Notes under the pieces: model-generated
What the model was told of the DNA's origin: nothing
Database searches by the model: none
What the model saw: the letters and a program-made list of their open reading frames with translations, nothing else
Part shown: one piece after another, positions 53,329 to 63,550 of the stretch
How positions within the stretch are numbered: position 1 is the first letter of the stretch
How the letters are laid out: the number at the start of each line of letters is the position of its first letter
Program-made: the position numbers and the translations under genes
From: Erwinia sp. E602
GTDB taxonomy: Bacteria > Pseudomonadota > Gammaproteobacteria > Enterobacterales > Enterobacteriaceae
Assembly (NCBI RefSeq): GCF_018141005.1
Contig: NZ_CP046582.1
Coordinates: 4,778,718 to 4,842,717, forward strand
Length of the DNA: 64,000 bases
Reading direction: 5' to 3'

Positions 53329-53953
53329 AGATCATCCTGAAATCGACGCTGGCGTGGTAAGCGCCCGCTTTTAGTGGGGCGGGCGTTCTGACGGGCGTAA
53401 CCGTCCAGCTCAGTTGATCCTGGCCCGGTGAGAGCAACAGCGGTATTGCGCGCTGGTTAAGCGGCAGAAGCCGGCCGTGGCTGTCACTCAGCCGCAGTGC
53501 CAGGCCGCCCGTGCCCTTAACCTGCACGTACTCAGGGACATCCGCGTCGCTGTTGCCAGAAAAGTAAACCGAAACGGCGGGCTGCATACTGCTCCATGTC
53601 AGCGCGCCGGTGCGGGGATCGCGCACGGCAGAACGGCCACGTACGCACTCTTTCAGCATTAGCTTAAACGTGACCGGGGTGGCGCGATCGCCTGGATGCA
53701 GCAGCTTTGCACTGTCGGTGTTGCCGAGTTCGATGGTCTGATGTAGGCTTTCCATCTCCAGCCTGCAGGCGCTTTCCGTCAGCGATCCGTACACCTCGAG
53801 CGTACCGCTCATCTCATCCTGAACCCGGGTCTCATCCGCCCGGACGGAGGCGATGTTAAGACCGCCCACCATCGCGGCCATCAGGGCCAGCGTTTGACAT
53901 CCGGCGGCTCGCCTGCACGCCTGCAAAAAGAGTCCGCTTATCCTGTAATGCAT
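53321..53953 (-). CDS. Fimbrial minor subunit
   Basis: 210 aa exported pilin-family protein: signal sequence to about residue 39 (SVRA), a cysteine pair (ESACRLEM ... LKECVRG) and the closing strand AYHASVDFRMIYD. The first ATG (53953) directly abuts a GGGAG motif, so the exact start is uncertain. Lies between the chaperone and the last subunit. Confidence 0.8.
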   Translation of the reverse strand: MHYRISGLFLQACRRAAGCQTLALMAAMVGGLNIASVRADETRVQDEMSGTLEVYGSLTESACRLEMESLHQTIELGNTDSAKLLHPGDRATPVTFKLMLKECVRGRSAVRDPRTGALTWSSMQPAVSVYFSGNSDADVPEYVQVKGTGGLALRLSDSHGRLLPLNQRAIPLLLSPGQDQLSWTVTPVRTPAPLKAGAYHASVDFRMIYD

Positions 53954-53991
53954 CTCCCGTCTCCCTGTGGGTGCGGTGAAACAGAGTGGCC

Positions 53992-54735
53992 TTAGCTGCC
54001 TGATTTGCCCGTCTGGACGTGGCAGCTGTTACCGGTGCAGGTAAAGCTCAATGCCGGACGGCCGCCGTAATCATCGACAAAGGTCAGCACCGGGCTGCCA
54101 CCCAGCTGGCTGGCTGAAACGTTCAGTTCGCCACTGCTTTTAGGCGCGACCATCAGCGGCCTGAAGTTATCCAGCCCCTTACCGTGGCTGCTGGCCGCAC
54201 CGTCAATCAGCGTGATGTAGTAGCCGGTGGGGTTATTCACCACGTAGCGATCGCCCTGGCGGGTCAGCGTCAGCTGTTCCTGAGGGCGCGGCGCGTTTTG
54301 CTGCTGGCGCAGCGTGGCGGGGCGGTAAAACAGCTTGATGCGCGTCTGCAACGCAATCTGCAGCGTGTTGGCCTTTTCGCTCTTTGGTGGGATCTCGCGC
54401 AGATTAAAGTAGTAGAGGGTTTCACGATCCTGCGGCAGCGTACTGGCTGCCGGCAACGCCTGCAGCCTGACCTGACTCTTGCTGCCCGGTTCCACGCGCT
54501 GCAGTGGCGGCAGCACCGTTAACGGCGACGCGATTTTTTTGCCCTGCGCATCTTCAATCCACGCCTGCGCCAGGTAAGGCAGCTTCGGGTTCTGATTACT
54601 GATGCTCAGGCTGACCGACTTCGCGTTGCCGTCAAACACCACACGGGTTCGGTCCAGAGCAATGGCGGCTGTTGCCTGTTGGGCGGCCAGCGCGCTGGTG
54701 AAGATCGCCAGCGCTACGATTTTTTTGGTAAACAT
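53992..54735 (-). CDS. Periplasmic fimbrial chaperone
   Basis: 247 aa PapD/FimC-like chaperone, two immunoglobulin-like domains. Signal peptide about 1-23 (ending ATAA). The G1 donor strand region is TLQIALQTRIKLFYRP with the preceding signature LYYFNLREIPPKS, the usual chaperone pattern; conserved basic residues sit in ALDRTRVVF and RIKLFYRP. ATG 54735 follows GGAG. It would deliver subunits to the usher encoded just upstream. Confidence 0.93.
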   Translation of the reverse strand: MFTKKIVALAIFTSALAAQQATAAIALDRTRVVFDGNAKSVSLSISNQNPKLPYLAQAWIEDAQGKKIASPLTVLPPLQRVEPGSKSQVRLQALPAASTLPQDRETLYYFNLREIPPKSEKANTLQIALQTRIKLFYRPATLRQQQNAPRPQEQLTLTRQGDRYVVNNPTGYYITLIDGAASSHGKGLDNFRPLMVAPKSSGELNVSASQLGGSPVLTFVDDYGGRPALSFTCTGNSCHVQTGKSGS

Positions 54736-54768
54736 GGAAACTCCGTTACTGATTAATATGTTAAGTGC

Positions 54769-57309
54769 TTAATTTTTATCTGGTGCGTCTGCACCTGCGG
54801 CGGGCAGATGGCAGGGTAGCAGCAGCATCTGGCTGAGCATGTCTTCTGGCAGGGGATCGGGGAGGCGTATTTCGCACTGCGTTTTGCCCTCCCAGCGTAC
54901 CAGCATGGTTTCACCCGCTTTGATTCCACTCAGGTAAGCGCTGCCGCCGTCGTTAACCAGCCCGATATCCTGCCGGCGGGCGTTGACTACCGTGGCACCA
55001 AACGGCGGCGTGCTGCCGTCTGGCAGCTTGATGGTCGCCATCGCTTTGGCACCGGAAATCACGTTGAACTGACGATAGCCAATCGCGCCTTCGGTCAGCG
55101 TGGCCTGCACCACGGAGGTCAGCGCTTCGGCGTTGTCGCCCAACTGGTCGAGATCGATGCGTGCGCTGTTGCGGTAATAGCTGCTGACGTCAGCCACTAC
55201 CGCCTTCCCGAAGTAATTGGTGTGCACGTTGCTGCCGTAGCCCTGCACCGGGATGTCGCTCACGCCGTCGGTATCCACCAGCAGTCGGGTGCCACCCGTA
55301 ATGTTGTTGCGGTGCAGCGCACCACCTCTGGCGGTGAGCGTCATGCCGCCCTGGGCCGTCAGCCCCAGGGCGGTGTAATCGTCCTGGTTATAACTGGCGT
55401 TAGCGCTGACGTGGGCGATATCGCCGTCGTGATTCCAGAAGCCACTCAGACGCGTGCCGCGACGTGCGTTACCGGCACTCAGCGAGTAGTTATCGTTGCG
55501 GTTCAGCCGGTCGTTCCAGGTCAGATTCTGGCTGTTGTCCTTACCAGCAAGGTTCATGTTGTAGCCAATGGTGCTGCTATCACCCCATGGAATGGAGAGC
55601 GAGAGGTACATGCCGTCATCATTGCGCTGGTTATAGCGGTTACGGTAAGCCGAAAGTGACAGGCTGACCGAGCGCAGATTCCACAGGTCGAAGTAGCGTG
55701 ACAGCATCAGGTTGTAACGATCGTTAGCCGGCCTGTCCCAGTAAGTCTGATGCGTCCAGGTGAAGTACGACGACAGTCCGAGGTCGCGGAACTGCTTATT
55801 CAGCGTGATGGTGTACATCTGCTTGCCCTTACCGCGACGCTCACCACCGCTTTTCACGTCAAGGTACTCTGACATGCTCATATAGTCCTCCTGCGAGAAG
55901 CGGTAGCCGGCAAAGGTGATCTGGCTGTCATACTCGTCGAAGGTTTTCGCGTAGCTCAGGCGGTAAGAGCCCCCGCTCAGCGTCTTACCCTGATGCGGTA
56001 GCTGTGCCCATGACTGGGTGGCATCCAGCGACAGGGCACCAAGGAACAGCAGGTCACGGCCAACGCCCAGCGACAGCGCGTGATATTTTCCGCCGCTGAT
56101 ACCGCTGCCATAAAGTGACCAGCCGTTGCTGACCCCCCAGGTAAACTCACCGGCACCAAACATCGGCCCGTTAGTACGGTGTTTCCAGTCTGAAGGTTTA
56201 CCGCTGGCGACGCTGTAGCGGATGGTGCCCGGGCGAGCCAGATAGGGAATGCTCGCCGTATTGACGGTAAATGCCTGCACGCTGCCATCCTGCTCTTCCA
56301 CGCGCACGTCCAGCTGGCCGGTGACCGCATCGCTCAAATCCTGAATACGAAACGGACCCGCCGCGACCTGGGATTCATACAGCACTCTGCCCTGCTGGCT
56401 GATGACCACTTTGGCATTGGTTCGCGCCACCCCGGTGACTTCAGGTGCGTAGCCGCGTAAATTCGGCGGCAACATATTGTCATCAGAACGCAGGCTGGCG
56501 CCGGTATAACGGAAGCTGTCAATCAACCGCATATCAAGGTAATTCTCTCCCAACGTCAGCTTTGACCGCAGCGAGGTCAGCACGCGCCAGGCGTAATAGC
56601 GGCTCCAGTCAAACGAGTGGTTTGATGAGGCGTTTGCCAGACCGCTCTGGCGATCGGCGCGGCCCTGCCAGTCGGCACGCAGACGCCAGGCCCCGAGGTT
56701 GGCACCCAGCGTACCGTTGCCGCTGATGTTAAGCTGACGGCTACCGTGGTGCTGTCTTTGTTGCTGAACGTTAAGGTTATAATCAAGCAGCAGGCCGGGA
56801 ATGCCGTTGTCCCAACTGGAAGGGGGATCCCAGTCGTCACTGGTATATTCCAGCCACGCCTGCGGAATACTGATATAGAGTGATGAGGTGGCGAGATCGC
56901 CGTTCACCTGCAGTCCTTTCAGGCTGTCTGGCTCAAGACATTGATTCTTCATCCATTTAAGACTTTTTATCACGCCTTCTTTCAGGCCGAACTTTCTGAC
57001 CAGTTCAGGCGTCAGGCAGGCAACGCTCGATTTGTCATCCTGGCTGTTGGCCATAAAGGTCACCGGCATTTCTGCCAGGCTGGTTTTGTTAACCTGTACC
57101 GACATGGTGTAATCGCCGGGCATAATATAGCCCTTACGCGAGAACTGACTCAGATCAACATTTTTACGGTCGTTAATATCCAGAACGTCCATGTTGAACT
57201 GAATGTCGTCACTGGCGATTAAGTACCCTGGGAAAGACAGCGCCAGCGCAATGAAGGCGGCTAATATATTTTTCCGCTTCAGCTTCCTTGCTGATAATTG
57301 TTTCATCAT
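54769..57309 (-). CDS. Outer-membrane fimbrial usher
   Basis: 846 aa FimD/PapC-family usher, secretin-like outer-membrane barrel that assembles and exports the pilus. A signal sequence (about 1-33) precedes the N-terminal chaperone-binding domain (FNMDVLDINDRKNVDLSQF). The barrel contains the plug and the family signature near LGENYLDMRLIDSFRYTGAS and ARTNAKVVISQQGRVLYES. The C-terminal domain has the cysteine pair CEIRLPDPLPED ... LLPC. Starts at a double ATG at 57309. Confidence 0.95.
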   Translation of the reverse strand: MMKQLSARKLKRKNILAAFIALALSFPGYLIASDDIQFNMDVLDINDRKNVDLSQFSRKGYIMPGDYTMSVQVNKTSLAEMPVTFMANSQDDKSSVACLTPELVRKFGLKEGVIKSLKWMKNQCLEPDSLKGLQVNGDLATSSLYISIPQAWLEYTSDDWDPPSSWDNGIPGLLLDYNLNVQQQRQHHGSRQLNISGNGTLGANLGAWRLRADWQGRADRQSGLANASSNHSFDWSRYYAWRVLTSLRSKLTLGENYLDMRLIDSFRYTGASLRSDDNMLPPNLRGYAPEVTGVARTNAKVVISQQGRVLYESQVAAGPFRIQDLSDAVTGQLDVRVEEQDGSVQAFTVNTASIPYLARPGTIRYSVASGKPSDWKHRTNGPMFGAGEFTWGVSNGWSLYGSGISGGKYHALSLGVGRDLLFLGALSLDATQSWAQLPHQGKTLSGGSYRLSYAKTFDEYDSQITFAGYRFSQEDYMSMSEYLDVKSGGERRGKGKQMYTITLNKQFRDLGLSSYFTWTHQTYWDRPANDRYNLMLSRYFDLWNLRSVSLSLSAYRNRYNQRNDDGMYLSLSIPWGDSSTIGYNMNLAGKDNSQNLTWNDRLNRNDNYSLSAGNARRGTRLSGFWNHDGDIAHVSANASYNQDDYTALGLTAQGGMTLTARGGALHRNNITGGTRLLVDTDGVSDIPVQGYGSNVHTNYFGKAVVADVSSYYRNSARIDLDQLGDNAEALTSVVQATLTEGAIGYRQFNVISGAKAMATIKLPDGSTPPFGATVVNARRQDIGLVNDGGSAYLSGIKAGETMLVRWEGKTQCEIRLPDPLPEDMLSQMLLLPCHLPAAGADAPDKN

Positions 57310-57362
57310 GAACCTGTTTTTTGTTTTTTGGTATGAAACGTCACGGGTTGAAGTCTGGACAG

Positions 57363-57908
57363 TTAAAAATAATCCAGTCTGAAACGGATAGTTGCAAAAT
57401 AATCACCGGCAATTAACGGTTGCTGATTTCTTACTGGGGTCAGGAAATAGCGCAACTGCATTTGATCAGGTGAAACAGTTTGTACAGGAAGTGCTTTGCC
57501 GGTGGTGGCAATGTTTCCGGCATCATCGCCTATCTGCAGCGCCACGCCTGAGGCTGTTCCCTGCAGTGTAAAGAGTGAGCCGCGACCACTCCCCTCAAAA
57601 GTTGTCTGAAATCCCTTCAGCTGCCTCTGACGGGCATCCGTGTGATCCAGCATGCAATGGATTAAATGAATCGTAAAACGCTGTGGGGTACCTCTTCCCA
57701 GGCTGACCAGAGAGGAAACGGGCAGTGTACCGAGACTGATACTCTGCTGCAGGTCTTTCATGGCAATGGTACAGGCGCTGTTAATAATTGTGCCCTGCAT
57801 ATTCACCGTTCCCTCTTCCTGCTGGGTAGCCATGGCCAGAGGGCAAAGTGACCAGACCGCCAGCATGAGTGGTGCAATACAGAAAGTGTTGCTCAAGAGG
57901 AAAGACAT
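57363..57908 (-). CDS. Fimbrial minor subunit
   Basis: 181 aa from ATG 57908 (AGGA eight bases upstream; an in-frame TTG 24 bases further out is less likely). Signal peptide to about residue 27 (PLAMA), one pilin domain with cysteines (NSACTIAM ... LIHCMLD) and the end YFATIRFRLDYF with the penultimate aromatic residue of chaperone-usher subunits. Lies between the major subunit and the usher. Confidence 0.82.
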   Translation of the reverse strand: MSFLLSNTFCIAPLMLAVWSLCPLAMATQQEEGTVNMQGTIINSACTIAMKDLQQSISLGTLPVSSLVSLGRGTPQRFTIHLIHCMLDHTDARQRQLKGFQTTFEGSGRGSLFTLQGTASGVALQIGDDAGNIATTGKALPVQTVSPDQMQLRYFLTPVRNQQPLIAGDYFATIRFRLDYF

Positions 57909-57974
57909 AACCGCGTCCTGTGACAGTATCAACGTGCGGGTTGTGGCCGCACGTTGTAATTTAACGGCTAAAAC

Positions 57975-58508
57975 TTAGTCGTAAGCCATCTGGAAGTTGG
58001 CAACAGCGGTGAAATCGCCTGGGGTGATACTGGGTGATGAAGATTTGGTCGCCTGAACATAGGCTTTGAAATTCAGCGTCTGGTCACCGGCCAGCTTAAC
58101 TGACTGACTGGCGCTGCCGAGGTCAAATTTTGTTCCGGACTGATCTTCGAACACGATACCGGCATCAGAAGAGTTGCCGGTTAAGGCCAGCATTTTACTG
58201 TCTTCGGCAGCCGCGTTACCCGTGAAGGTGACCGTCACGTTATTTTTCTTGGCCGTTTCGCCAAACTCACAGTTTTCCAGTTTGATGTTGATGTCAACCG
58301 GCGTTGAATGCTTGCCTGTTTTCAGCATCGCATTGGAGATGGCACCCAGCTGAATATCTTGTTTTAGTGACTCATTGGCGATAGAGCAGGGAGCATCAAT
58401 AATAGAGCCGCTGAAAGAGATCTGGCCACCGCCCTGGTTGGCTGCCTGTGCCATGGAGAGAGAGCCAAAAGTCATGGCCGCGGCCAGCATGATTTTATTC
58501 AGTTTCAT
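57975..58508 (-). CDS. Major fimbrial subunit
   Basis: 177 aa type-1-like pilin. Signal peptide about 1-22 (SMAQA), then the donor-strand N-terminus GGGQISFSGSIIDAPCSIAN, a cysteine pair (APCSI ... LENCEFG) and the terminal strand FTAVANFQMAYD. It is first in the operon, as major subunits usually are, and has few rare features. Its leader region contains large palindromes. Confidence 0.93.
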   Translation of the reverse strand: MKLNKIMLAAAMTFGSLSMAQAANQGGGQISFSGSIIDAPCSIANESLKQDIQLGAISNAMLKTGKHSTPVDINIKLENCEFGETAKKNNVTVTFTGNAAAEDSKMLALTGNSSDAGIVFEDQSGTKFDLGSASQSVKLAGDQTLNFKAYVQATKSSSPSITPGDFTAVANFQMAYD

Positions 58509-59119
58509 TTAAAATGTATCCTTACGGTGATGTGTTAAGTCTGTTCAGAAAAATTCGCCTAGGGGTAATAACTGCCAGAGATTACTCAGTTATTTACCCA
58601 GGAATTCCCCTGAAAAAAGTCAATTCATATTGAACGGGATAGAAACAGTGAGTGGATAATATAAAATCAAGGCAGTTGATTTTATATTGATTTTTGGCTC
58701 TCAACTATCCCGCAGCGTAGTTAATGAGCCAACGCGCTGAATTCTTACACGATCCGGTTTCTATTACAAGACTCAATACTTAACGCCTGGGAGTCTTTAT
58801 TATACTTCGATATTAGTATTAAATTTTAAGGGGTTTTTTTTTATATAATATCGCAGTGATGATTATATTTTTTTGTGGCAGATTAAAATATCGCAAAATA
58901 TGCCACCTGGCTTTAATCATCCACAAATCGGGCTATTCCCTCAGATGATCTGGCACTGATGGTTTACTGCATCACGGATGAGGATATCAGAGGAAGGATC
59001 GCCGCTGAGTAAGGCGTTCGCAAAGGTCACCAGGGCTGGCCACGTTACTGGCGCTTCCCGTCTTAAGCGGGGAACCGCCTGTGCGCCTGTGCGGCAGAGC
59101 ACAGGCGCAGGAAGGAGGA
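58509..59119. other. AT-rich promoter region of the fimbrial operon with palindromes
   Basis: 611 bp without a credible gene. AATATAAAATCAA (58658-58670) and TTGATTTTATATT (58676-58688) form a perfect 13-bp stem with a 5-bp loop, nested inside CGGGATAG (58635-58642) and CTATCCCG (58705-58712). A further inverted pair is GTGGCA (58875-58880) and TGCCAC (58901-58906). The stretch 58780-58920 is very AT-rich, as expected for H-NS-silenced fimbrial promoters. No invertase gene is nearby. Confidence 0.6.
59083..59108 (-). terminator. Strong hairpin after mnmE
   Basis: GCGCCTGTGC (59083-59092) and GCACAGGCGC (59099-59108) form a perfect 10-bp stem with a six-base loop, 11 bp beyond the mnmE stop on the reverse strand. 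There is no T tract. A second weaker stem (TTCCCG with CGGGGAA, about 59055-59074) follows. Confidence 0.6.
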
Positions 59120-60484
59120 TTATTTGCCGATGCAGAAGCTGGAGAAGATGCGCCCGAGCAGATCGTCAGAGGTAAATTCCCCGGTGATTTCGCTCAGCGC
59201 CAGCTGGGCGACCCGCAGCTCTTCCGCCAGCAGTTCGCCGGCACGGGCGCCCAGTAGCTGATCTTTGCCCTGCAGTAAGTGAGTGGCCGCTAACTCCAGC
59301 GCCTGCAGGTGGCGACGACGGGCGAGGAAGCCGCCTTCCATATTGCCGGAGAAGCCCATGCTCTCCTTAAGGTGGCTGCGCAGCACCTCAACGCCGTCGC
59401 CGGTGCGGGCCGACAGGCGAATCAGTGAGTGACCATTTACTTCACTCAGCCCCAGCGCTTCGCCGGTGCTGTCGGCCTTATTGCGCACCACGGTGATCGG
59501 CAGGCTGTCCGGCAGGCGGGCGATAAAGTCCGGCCAGATCTCCGCCGGCCCGGTGGCCGCCGTGGTGGTGCCGTCCACCATAAACAGCACGCGATCCGCC
59601 TGTTCGATCTCGTTCCAGGCGCGTTCAATGCCGATGCGTTCCACTTCGTCACTGGCGTCACGCAGCCCGGCGGTGTCGATAATATGCAGCGGCATGCCGT
59701 CGATATGAATATGCTCGCGCAGCACGTCGCGGGTGGTGCCGGCAATGTCGGTAACGATGGCGGCTTCACGACCGGCCAGCGCGTTGAGCAGGCTGGATTT
59801 GCCGGCGTTAGGTCGCCCGGCGATCACCACCTTCATCCCTTCACGCAGCAGGCTGCCCTGGCGTGCTTCGGCGCGCACGCCGTCGAGTTCACCGATCACC
59901 GCATTCAGCTGCGCTTCGATTTTACCGTCGGAGAGGAAGTCGATCTCCTCATCCGGGAAATCAATAGCCGCTTCCACGTAGATGCGCAGGTGAGTAAGTG
60001 CTTCCACCAGACCGTTGACCCGCTGCGAAAATACCCCCTGTAGCGAGTTAACGGCTGAGCGTGCCGCCTGTTCGGAACTGGCGTCAATCAGGTCGGCAAT
60101 GGCTTCCGCCTGCGCCAGGTCCAGTTTGTCGTTAAGAAATGCGCGCTCAGAGAATTCGCCAGGGTTGGCAATGCGCAGCCCCGGCAGCGCCACGATGCGC
60201 TTCAACAGCAGGTCGAGGATCACCGGGCCGCCGTGCCCCTGTAGCTCCAGCACGTCTTCACCGGTAAAGGAGTTGGGACCGGGGAACCACAGCGCAATTC
60301 CCTGGTCGAGCACGCTGCCGTCGGCGTCACGGAACGGCAGGTAGTCGGCGTAGCGCGGCTTCGGCAGCTTGCCCAGCAGCAGCTGTGCCACCTCTGCGGC
60401 CTTCTGACCGGAAATACGCAAAATACCGACGCCGCCGCGGCCTGGCGGCGTCGCCTGGGCGACGATTGTATCGCTGTGGCTCAT
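59120..60484 (-). CDS. mnmE: MnmE (TrmE), tRNA modification GTPase
   Basis: 454 aa (E. coli 454). GTPase partner of MnmG in modification of tRNA wobble uridine. The N-terminal tetrahydrofolate-binding domain has [20 protein letters not shown], the G domain has G1 [11 protein letters not shown]2/G3 DIAGTTRD and DTAGLRD and G4 NKAD, and the C-terminus ends in the catalytic CIGK. I chose ATG 60484 ([10 protein letters not shown]) over an in-frame start 39 bases upstream. Its 3' end is the known attachment site of SGI1-type islands, and an accessory fimbrial operon begins just beyond. Confidence 0.97.
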   Translation of the reverse strand: MSHSDTIVAQATPPGRGGVGILRISGQKAAEVAQLLLGKLPKPRYADYLPFRDADGSVLDQGIALWFPGPNSFTGEDVLELQGHGGPVILDLLLKRIVALPGLRIANPGEFSERAFLNDKLDLAQAEAIADLIDASSEQAARSAVNSLQGVFSQRVNGLVEALTHLRIYVEAAIDFPDEEIDFLSDGKIEAQLNAVIGELDGVRAEARQGSLLREGMKVVIAGRPNAGKSSLLNALAGREAAIVTDIAGTTRDVLREHIHIDGMPLHIIDTAGLRDASDEVERIGIERAWNEIEQADRVLFMVDGTTTAATGPAEIWPDFIARLPDSLPITVVRNKADSTGEALGLSEVNGHSLIRLSARTGDGVEVLRSHLKESMGFSGNMEGGFLARRRHLQALELAATHLLQGKDQLLGARAGELLAEELRVAQLALSEITGEFTSDDLLGRIFSSFCIGK

Positions 60485-60504
60485 GTTGAATTCTCTTTCG
60501 GATG

Positions 60505-60535
60505 CAAAAAAAAAGGCGGTCATAATGACCGCCTT
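60505..60535 (-). terminator. Terminator between yidC and mnmE
   Basis: On the reverse strand AAGGCGGTCA pairs perfectly with TGACCGCCTT (plus-strand 60513-60535, loop of three) and runs into eight T (plus-strand A run from 60505). It ends the rpmH-rnpA-yidD-yidC unit 21 bp before the mnmE start. Confidence 0.9.
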
Positions 60536-60597
60536 ATTGTACTCACTGTGCCTGTCCGGGTCGATGCTGACCGTTTACGCCGGCAGGTAACAGCGAA

Positions 60598-62244
60598 TTA
60601 CGCCTTCTTCTTGTCGCGGCTGTGCAGACCGCGTTTTTCCAGCCCGCGGTAGATCAGCTGCTGCTGCAGAATGGTCACCAGGTTGCTGACGATGTAGTAC
60701 AGCACCAGGCCAGACGGGAACCACAGGAAGAACACGGTGAAGATCACCGGCATAAAGGTCATGATCTTCTGCTGCATCGGATCGGTGACGGTGGTCGGCG
60801 ACATCTTCTGAATGAAGAACATCGTGATACCCATCAGGATCGGCAGGATGTAGTACGGGTCCTGTGCAGAGAGGTCATGGATCCACAGCGCGAACGGCGC
60901 GTGACGCAGTTCCACCGAACCCATCAGCATGTAGTAGAGGGCCAGGAAGATTGGCATCTGGATAACCAGCGGCAGGCAGCCGCCCAGCGGGTTAACCTTC
61001 TCGCTCTTGTACAGCGCCATCATCTCCTGACTCATGCGCTGTTTATCGTCGCCTAAACGCTCACGCATCGCCTGAATTTTCGGCTGCAGCATGCGCATTT
61101 TCGCCATCGAGGTGTACTGCGCCTTCGTCAGCGGGTACATGATACCGCGCACGATAAAGGTGATAACGATAATCGAGAAGCCCCAGTTGCCGATAAAGCT
61201 CTGCAGGAACTTCAGCAGCTTAAACAGCGGCTGGGAGATAAACCACAGCCAGCCGTAATCCACGGTCAGATCCAGGTGTGGTGCCACAGCAGCCATTTTG
61301 TCCTGAATTTCCGGGCCCACCCACAGGGTGGCTTTCAGCTCCTGCTGAGAACCCGCCGCGATGGTCACCGGTGCAGATTTATAGCCGATCGCCGCAATGC
61401 CGTTACCAAGGTTGCTGGTGTAAAGGGTGTTGGCACCGGCAGTCTGCGGTACCCAGGCGGTCGCGAAGTACTGCTGCAGCATCGCCACCCAACCGTTGTT
61501 GGTGGTGGTACTCAGGTTTTCGTTGTCGCTGATTTTGTCGAACTTGTACTTCTCGTAGTTGGTCTCACTGCTGGAGTAAGCCGCGCCACGGAAGGTGTGC
61601 AACGCAAAGTTGTTGCTGCCGGTATCGCGATGCTTAGGCAGGTCGATAGTCTGCTTCAGCTGACCAAACATCGACACTTCCAGCGGCTGCTGGCTGGCGT
61701 TATTGATCTGATAGTCGACGCTGATGGCATATTCGCCACGCTTCAGCACGAAGGTTTTGGTGTAAACCGCGCCGTTTTCAGCGGTAAAGGTCAACGGAAT
61801 ACGCAGTTCGCTCTGGCCATCGGCCAGCGTGAAGCTTTCCTGCGCGCTGGTGTACAGCGGGCGGGCACCGTTAGCCGGGTTGTCCGGGCCGTTACGACCG
61901 GTCAGGCCGCTCTGCGCCTGATACTGGAAGGCCGGGGTGTTTTCCAGCAGCAGGAACGGCTGGTCAGAACCCAGGGTGTCCGGGTAGGTCAGCAGCTGTG
62001 CCTGTTCGATATCGCCACCGCGGGTATTGATATGCAGTGACAGGACATCTGTCTTCACGGTAATAGTTTTGCCCTGGCCGCTGGCGGGTACTGCCTGGCT
62101 GGCGGTATCACCCGCTGCACTGGTCGTGTTCTGGGTAGTCTGGGTCTGCAGTGGCTGCGGAGCGTGGTCCGTCTGCCAGGCTTGCCAGATCATGAAGGAC
62201 ACGAACAGAAAAGCGATGAGGAAAAGATTGCGTTGCGAATCCAT
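60598..62244 (-). CDS. yidC: YidC, membrane protein insertase
   Basis: 548 aa (E. coli 548). It inserts and folds inner-membrane proteins alone or with SecYEG, and works on Fo subunit c encoded in this window. The N-terminal anchor ([19 protein letters not shown]) is followed by a large periplasmic beta-sandwich domain (about 60-340) and the conserved five-helix core, including [20 protein letters not shown] and [20 protein letters not shown]. The basic C-terminus ends RDKKKA. Confidence 0.98.
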   Translation of the reverse strand: MDSQRNLFLIAFLFVSFMIWQAWQTDHAPQPLQTQTTQNTTSAAGDTASQAVPASGQGKTITVKTDVLSLHINTRGGDIEQAQLLTYPDTLGSDQPFLLLENTPAFQYQAQSGLTGRNGPDNPANGARPLYTSAQESFTLADGQSELRIPLTFTAENGAVYTKTFVLKRGEYAISVDYQINNASQQPLEVSMFGQLKQTIDLPKHRDTGSNNFALHTFRGAAYSSSETNYEKYKFDKISDNENLSTTTNNGWVAMLQQYFATAWVPQTAGANTLYTSNLGNGIAAIGYKSAPVTIAAGSQQELKATLWVGPEIQDKMAAVAPHLDLTVDYGWLWFISQPLFKLLKFLQSFIGNWGFSIIVITFIVRGIMYPLTKAQYTSMAKMRMLQPKIQAMRERLGDDKQRMSQEMMALYKSEKVNPLGGCLPLVIQMPIFLALYYMLMGSVELRHAPFALWIHDLSAQDPYYILPILMGITMFFIQKMSPTTVTDPMQQKIMTFMPVIFTVFFLWFPSGLVLYYIVSNLVTILQQQLIYRGLEKRGLHSRDKKKA

Positions 62245-62255
62245 CGTTAATGTTC

Positions 62256-62504
62256 TCAGTTATCGTCGGTTTTCGGCGGCACCGGGTCGTCGCCACCCGC
62301 ATGAAGAGGGTGGCATTTTAATATGCGTTTCATCGTCAACCAACTGCCTTTTAACACCCCAAACCGTCGCAATGCTTCAATGCCGTATTGCGAACAGGTG
62401 GGGTGAAAACGGCAGTGGGGGCCTAACAGCGGGCTGATTACGCGTTGGTAAACGCGAATCAGCGCGATCAGGAGCCGCGAGCCAGGCGACAATGACGACG
62501 CCAT
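62256..62504 (-). CDS. yidD: YidD, membrane protein insertion efficiency factor
   Basis: 82 aa (E. coli 85). Small cytoplasmic membrane-associated protein that aids YidC-dependent insertion. The three conserved cysteines are in [18 protein letters not shown] and KCHPLHAGG. It overlaps the rnpA 3' end by 37 bases and lies 11 bases before yidC, the usual conserved order. Confidence 0.95.
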   Translation of the reverse strand: MASSLSPGSRLLIALIRVYQRVISPLLGPHCRFHPTCSQYGIEALRRFGVLKGSWLTMKRILKCHPLHAGGDDPVPPKTDDN

Positions 62505-62827
62505 AGTTTCTCCAACGCTTCCGTCAACGCATGGTTATCCAGGTCGGCCACTCCTTTTTTCGCCACGATGACAAAATCCATGGCGGGGAGTTCGTGTTGA
62601 CGCAGACGAAAGCTTTCGCGGGTCAATCGCTTGATCCGGTTACGTTCATGCGCGCGTTTCACGTGTTTTTTGGCGACGGTAAGACCGATGCGGGGATGCC
62701 CCAGCTGGTTCAGGCGGCCGAGAATGGTGATTTGCGGCGTGCCAGCCCGTTGTGGCTGCTGGAAGACGAAAGTGAAATGAGTGGGAGTTAACAAACGTAA
62801 CTCCCTGGGAAATGCGAGCTTAACCAC
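62468..62827 (-). CDS. rnpA: RnpA, ribonuclease P protein component
   Basis: 119 aa, the E. coli length. Basic protein cofactor of RNase P for tRNA 5'-end maturation. The RNP-binding signature is [20 protein letters not shown]. The start is GTG at 62827, as in E. coli, and the first residues [15 protein letters not shown] are shared. Confidence 0.97.
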   Translation of the reverse strand: MVKLAFPRELRLLTPTHFTFVFQQPQRAGTPQITILGRLNQLGHPRIGLTVAKKHVKRAHERNRIKRLTRESFRLRQHELPAMDFVIVAKKGVADLDNHALTEALEKLWRRHCRLARGS

Positions 62828-62844
62828 TCAGCGGTTAGCTTTTG

Positions 62845-62997
<153 letters not shown>

Positions 62998-63084
62998 CTA
63001 AACTTGAAAAATTTCACTTGGTGACGCGTTAACCGGTCCGAAAACTGACCCGACGCCTCAGTGTGTCTTTAATAAAGAGGCGGG

Positions 63085-63113
63085 ATTGTAATAATTGTAC
63101 AGTCCGGAGTCAA
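63085..63113 (-). promoter_or_regulatory. Probable sigma-70 promoter for rpmH-rnpA
   Basis: On the reverse strand TTGACT (plus 63108-63113), a 17-bp spacer and TACAAT (plus 63085-63090), about 100 bp upstream of rpmH. Confidence 0.7.
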
Positions 63114-63371
63114 TTTACTTCGCGCAAAAGCACGTCATGATTGCCCGTAGTGGCTCGCAAAACTATCCAAAAAGGGCAAGGCGCAACATACCGGGGCAAG
63201 AATTATACGGCCTCCGCTACAAAGCGCAAGGATCGTGCAGGATCTTCCGGCGATCCGTTGCCGGTGTCACTGCCGCAATAGCGTGACGGCAGCCGAATTT
63301 TTTCCGCAATTACCACGATCGCTCCCCCCTTTTGTCACAGGTAGCGTAAACTTATCCCCGCCGTAACAGCC

Positions 63372-63380
63372 TGTGGATAA
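63372..63380 (-). promoter_or_regulatory. Perfect DnaA box in the dnaA promoter region
   Basis: TGTGGATAA, reverse complement of TTATCCACA, 276 bp before dnaA. In E. coli a box between the two dnaA promoters mediates autorepression. TATGAT at 63430 may be a -10 element. Confidence 0.8.
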
Positions 63381-63550
63381 ATTGGATCAAAACTGTGTAG
63401 AAAGTGAAGATCTCTGCGGCGCTTTGCGCTATGATCCGCCCTTCCGCTAACGATCCTCCAGGACGTCACCCCGCGATCCCCATGTACAGGGGTGGGTGCA
63501 GGCCCCTTTCACTGGAACAGCAGCTTCAGCCTTGAAGGGTGTAGCGGAGT

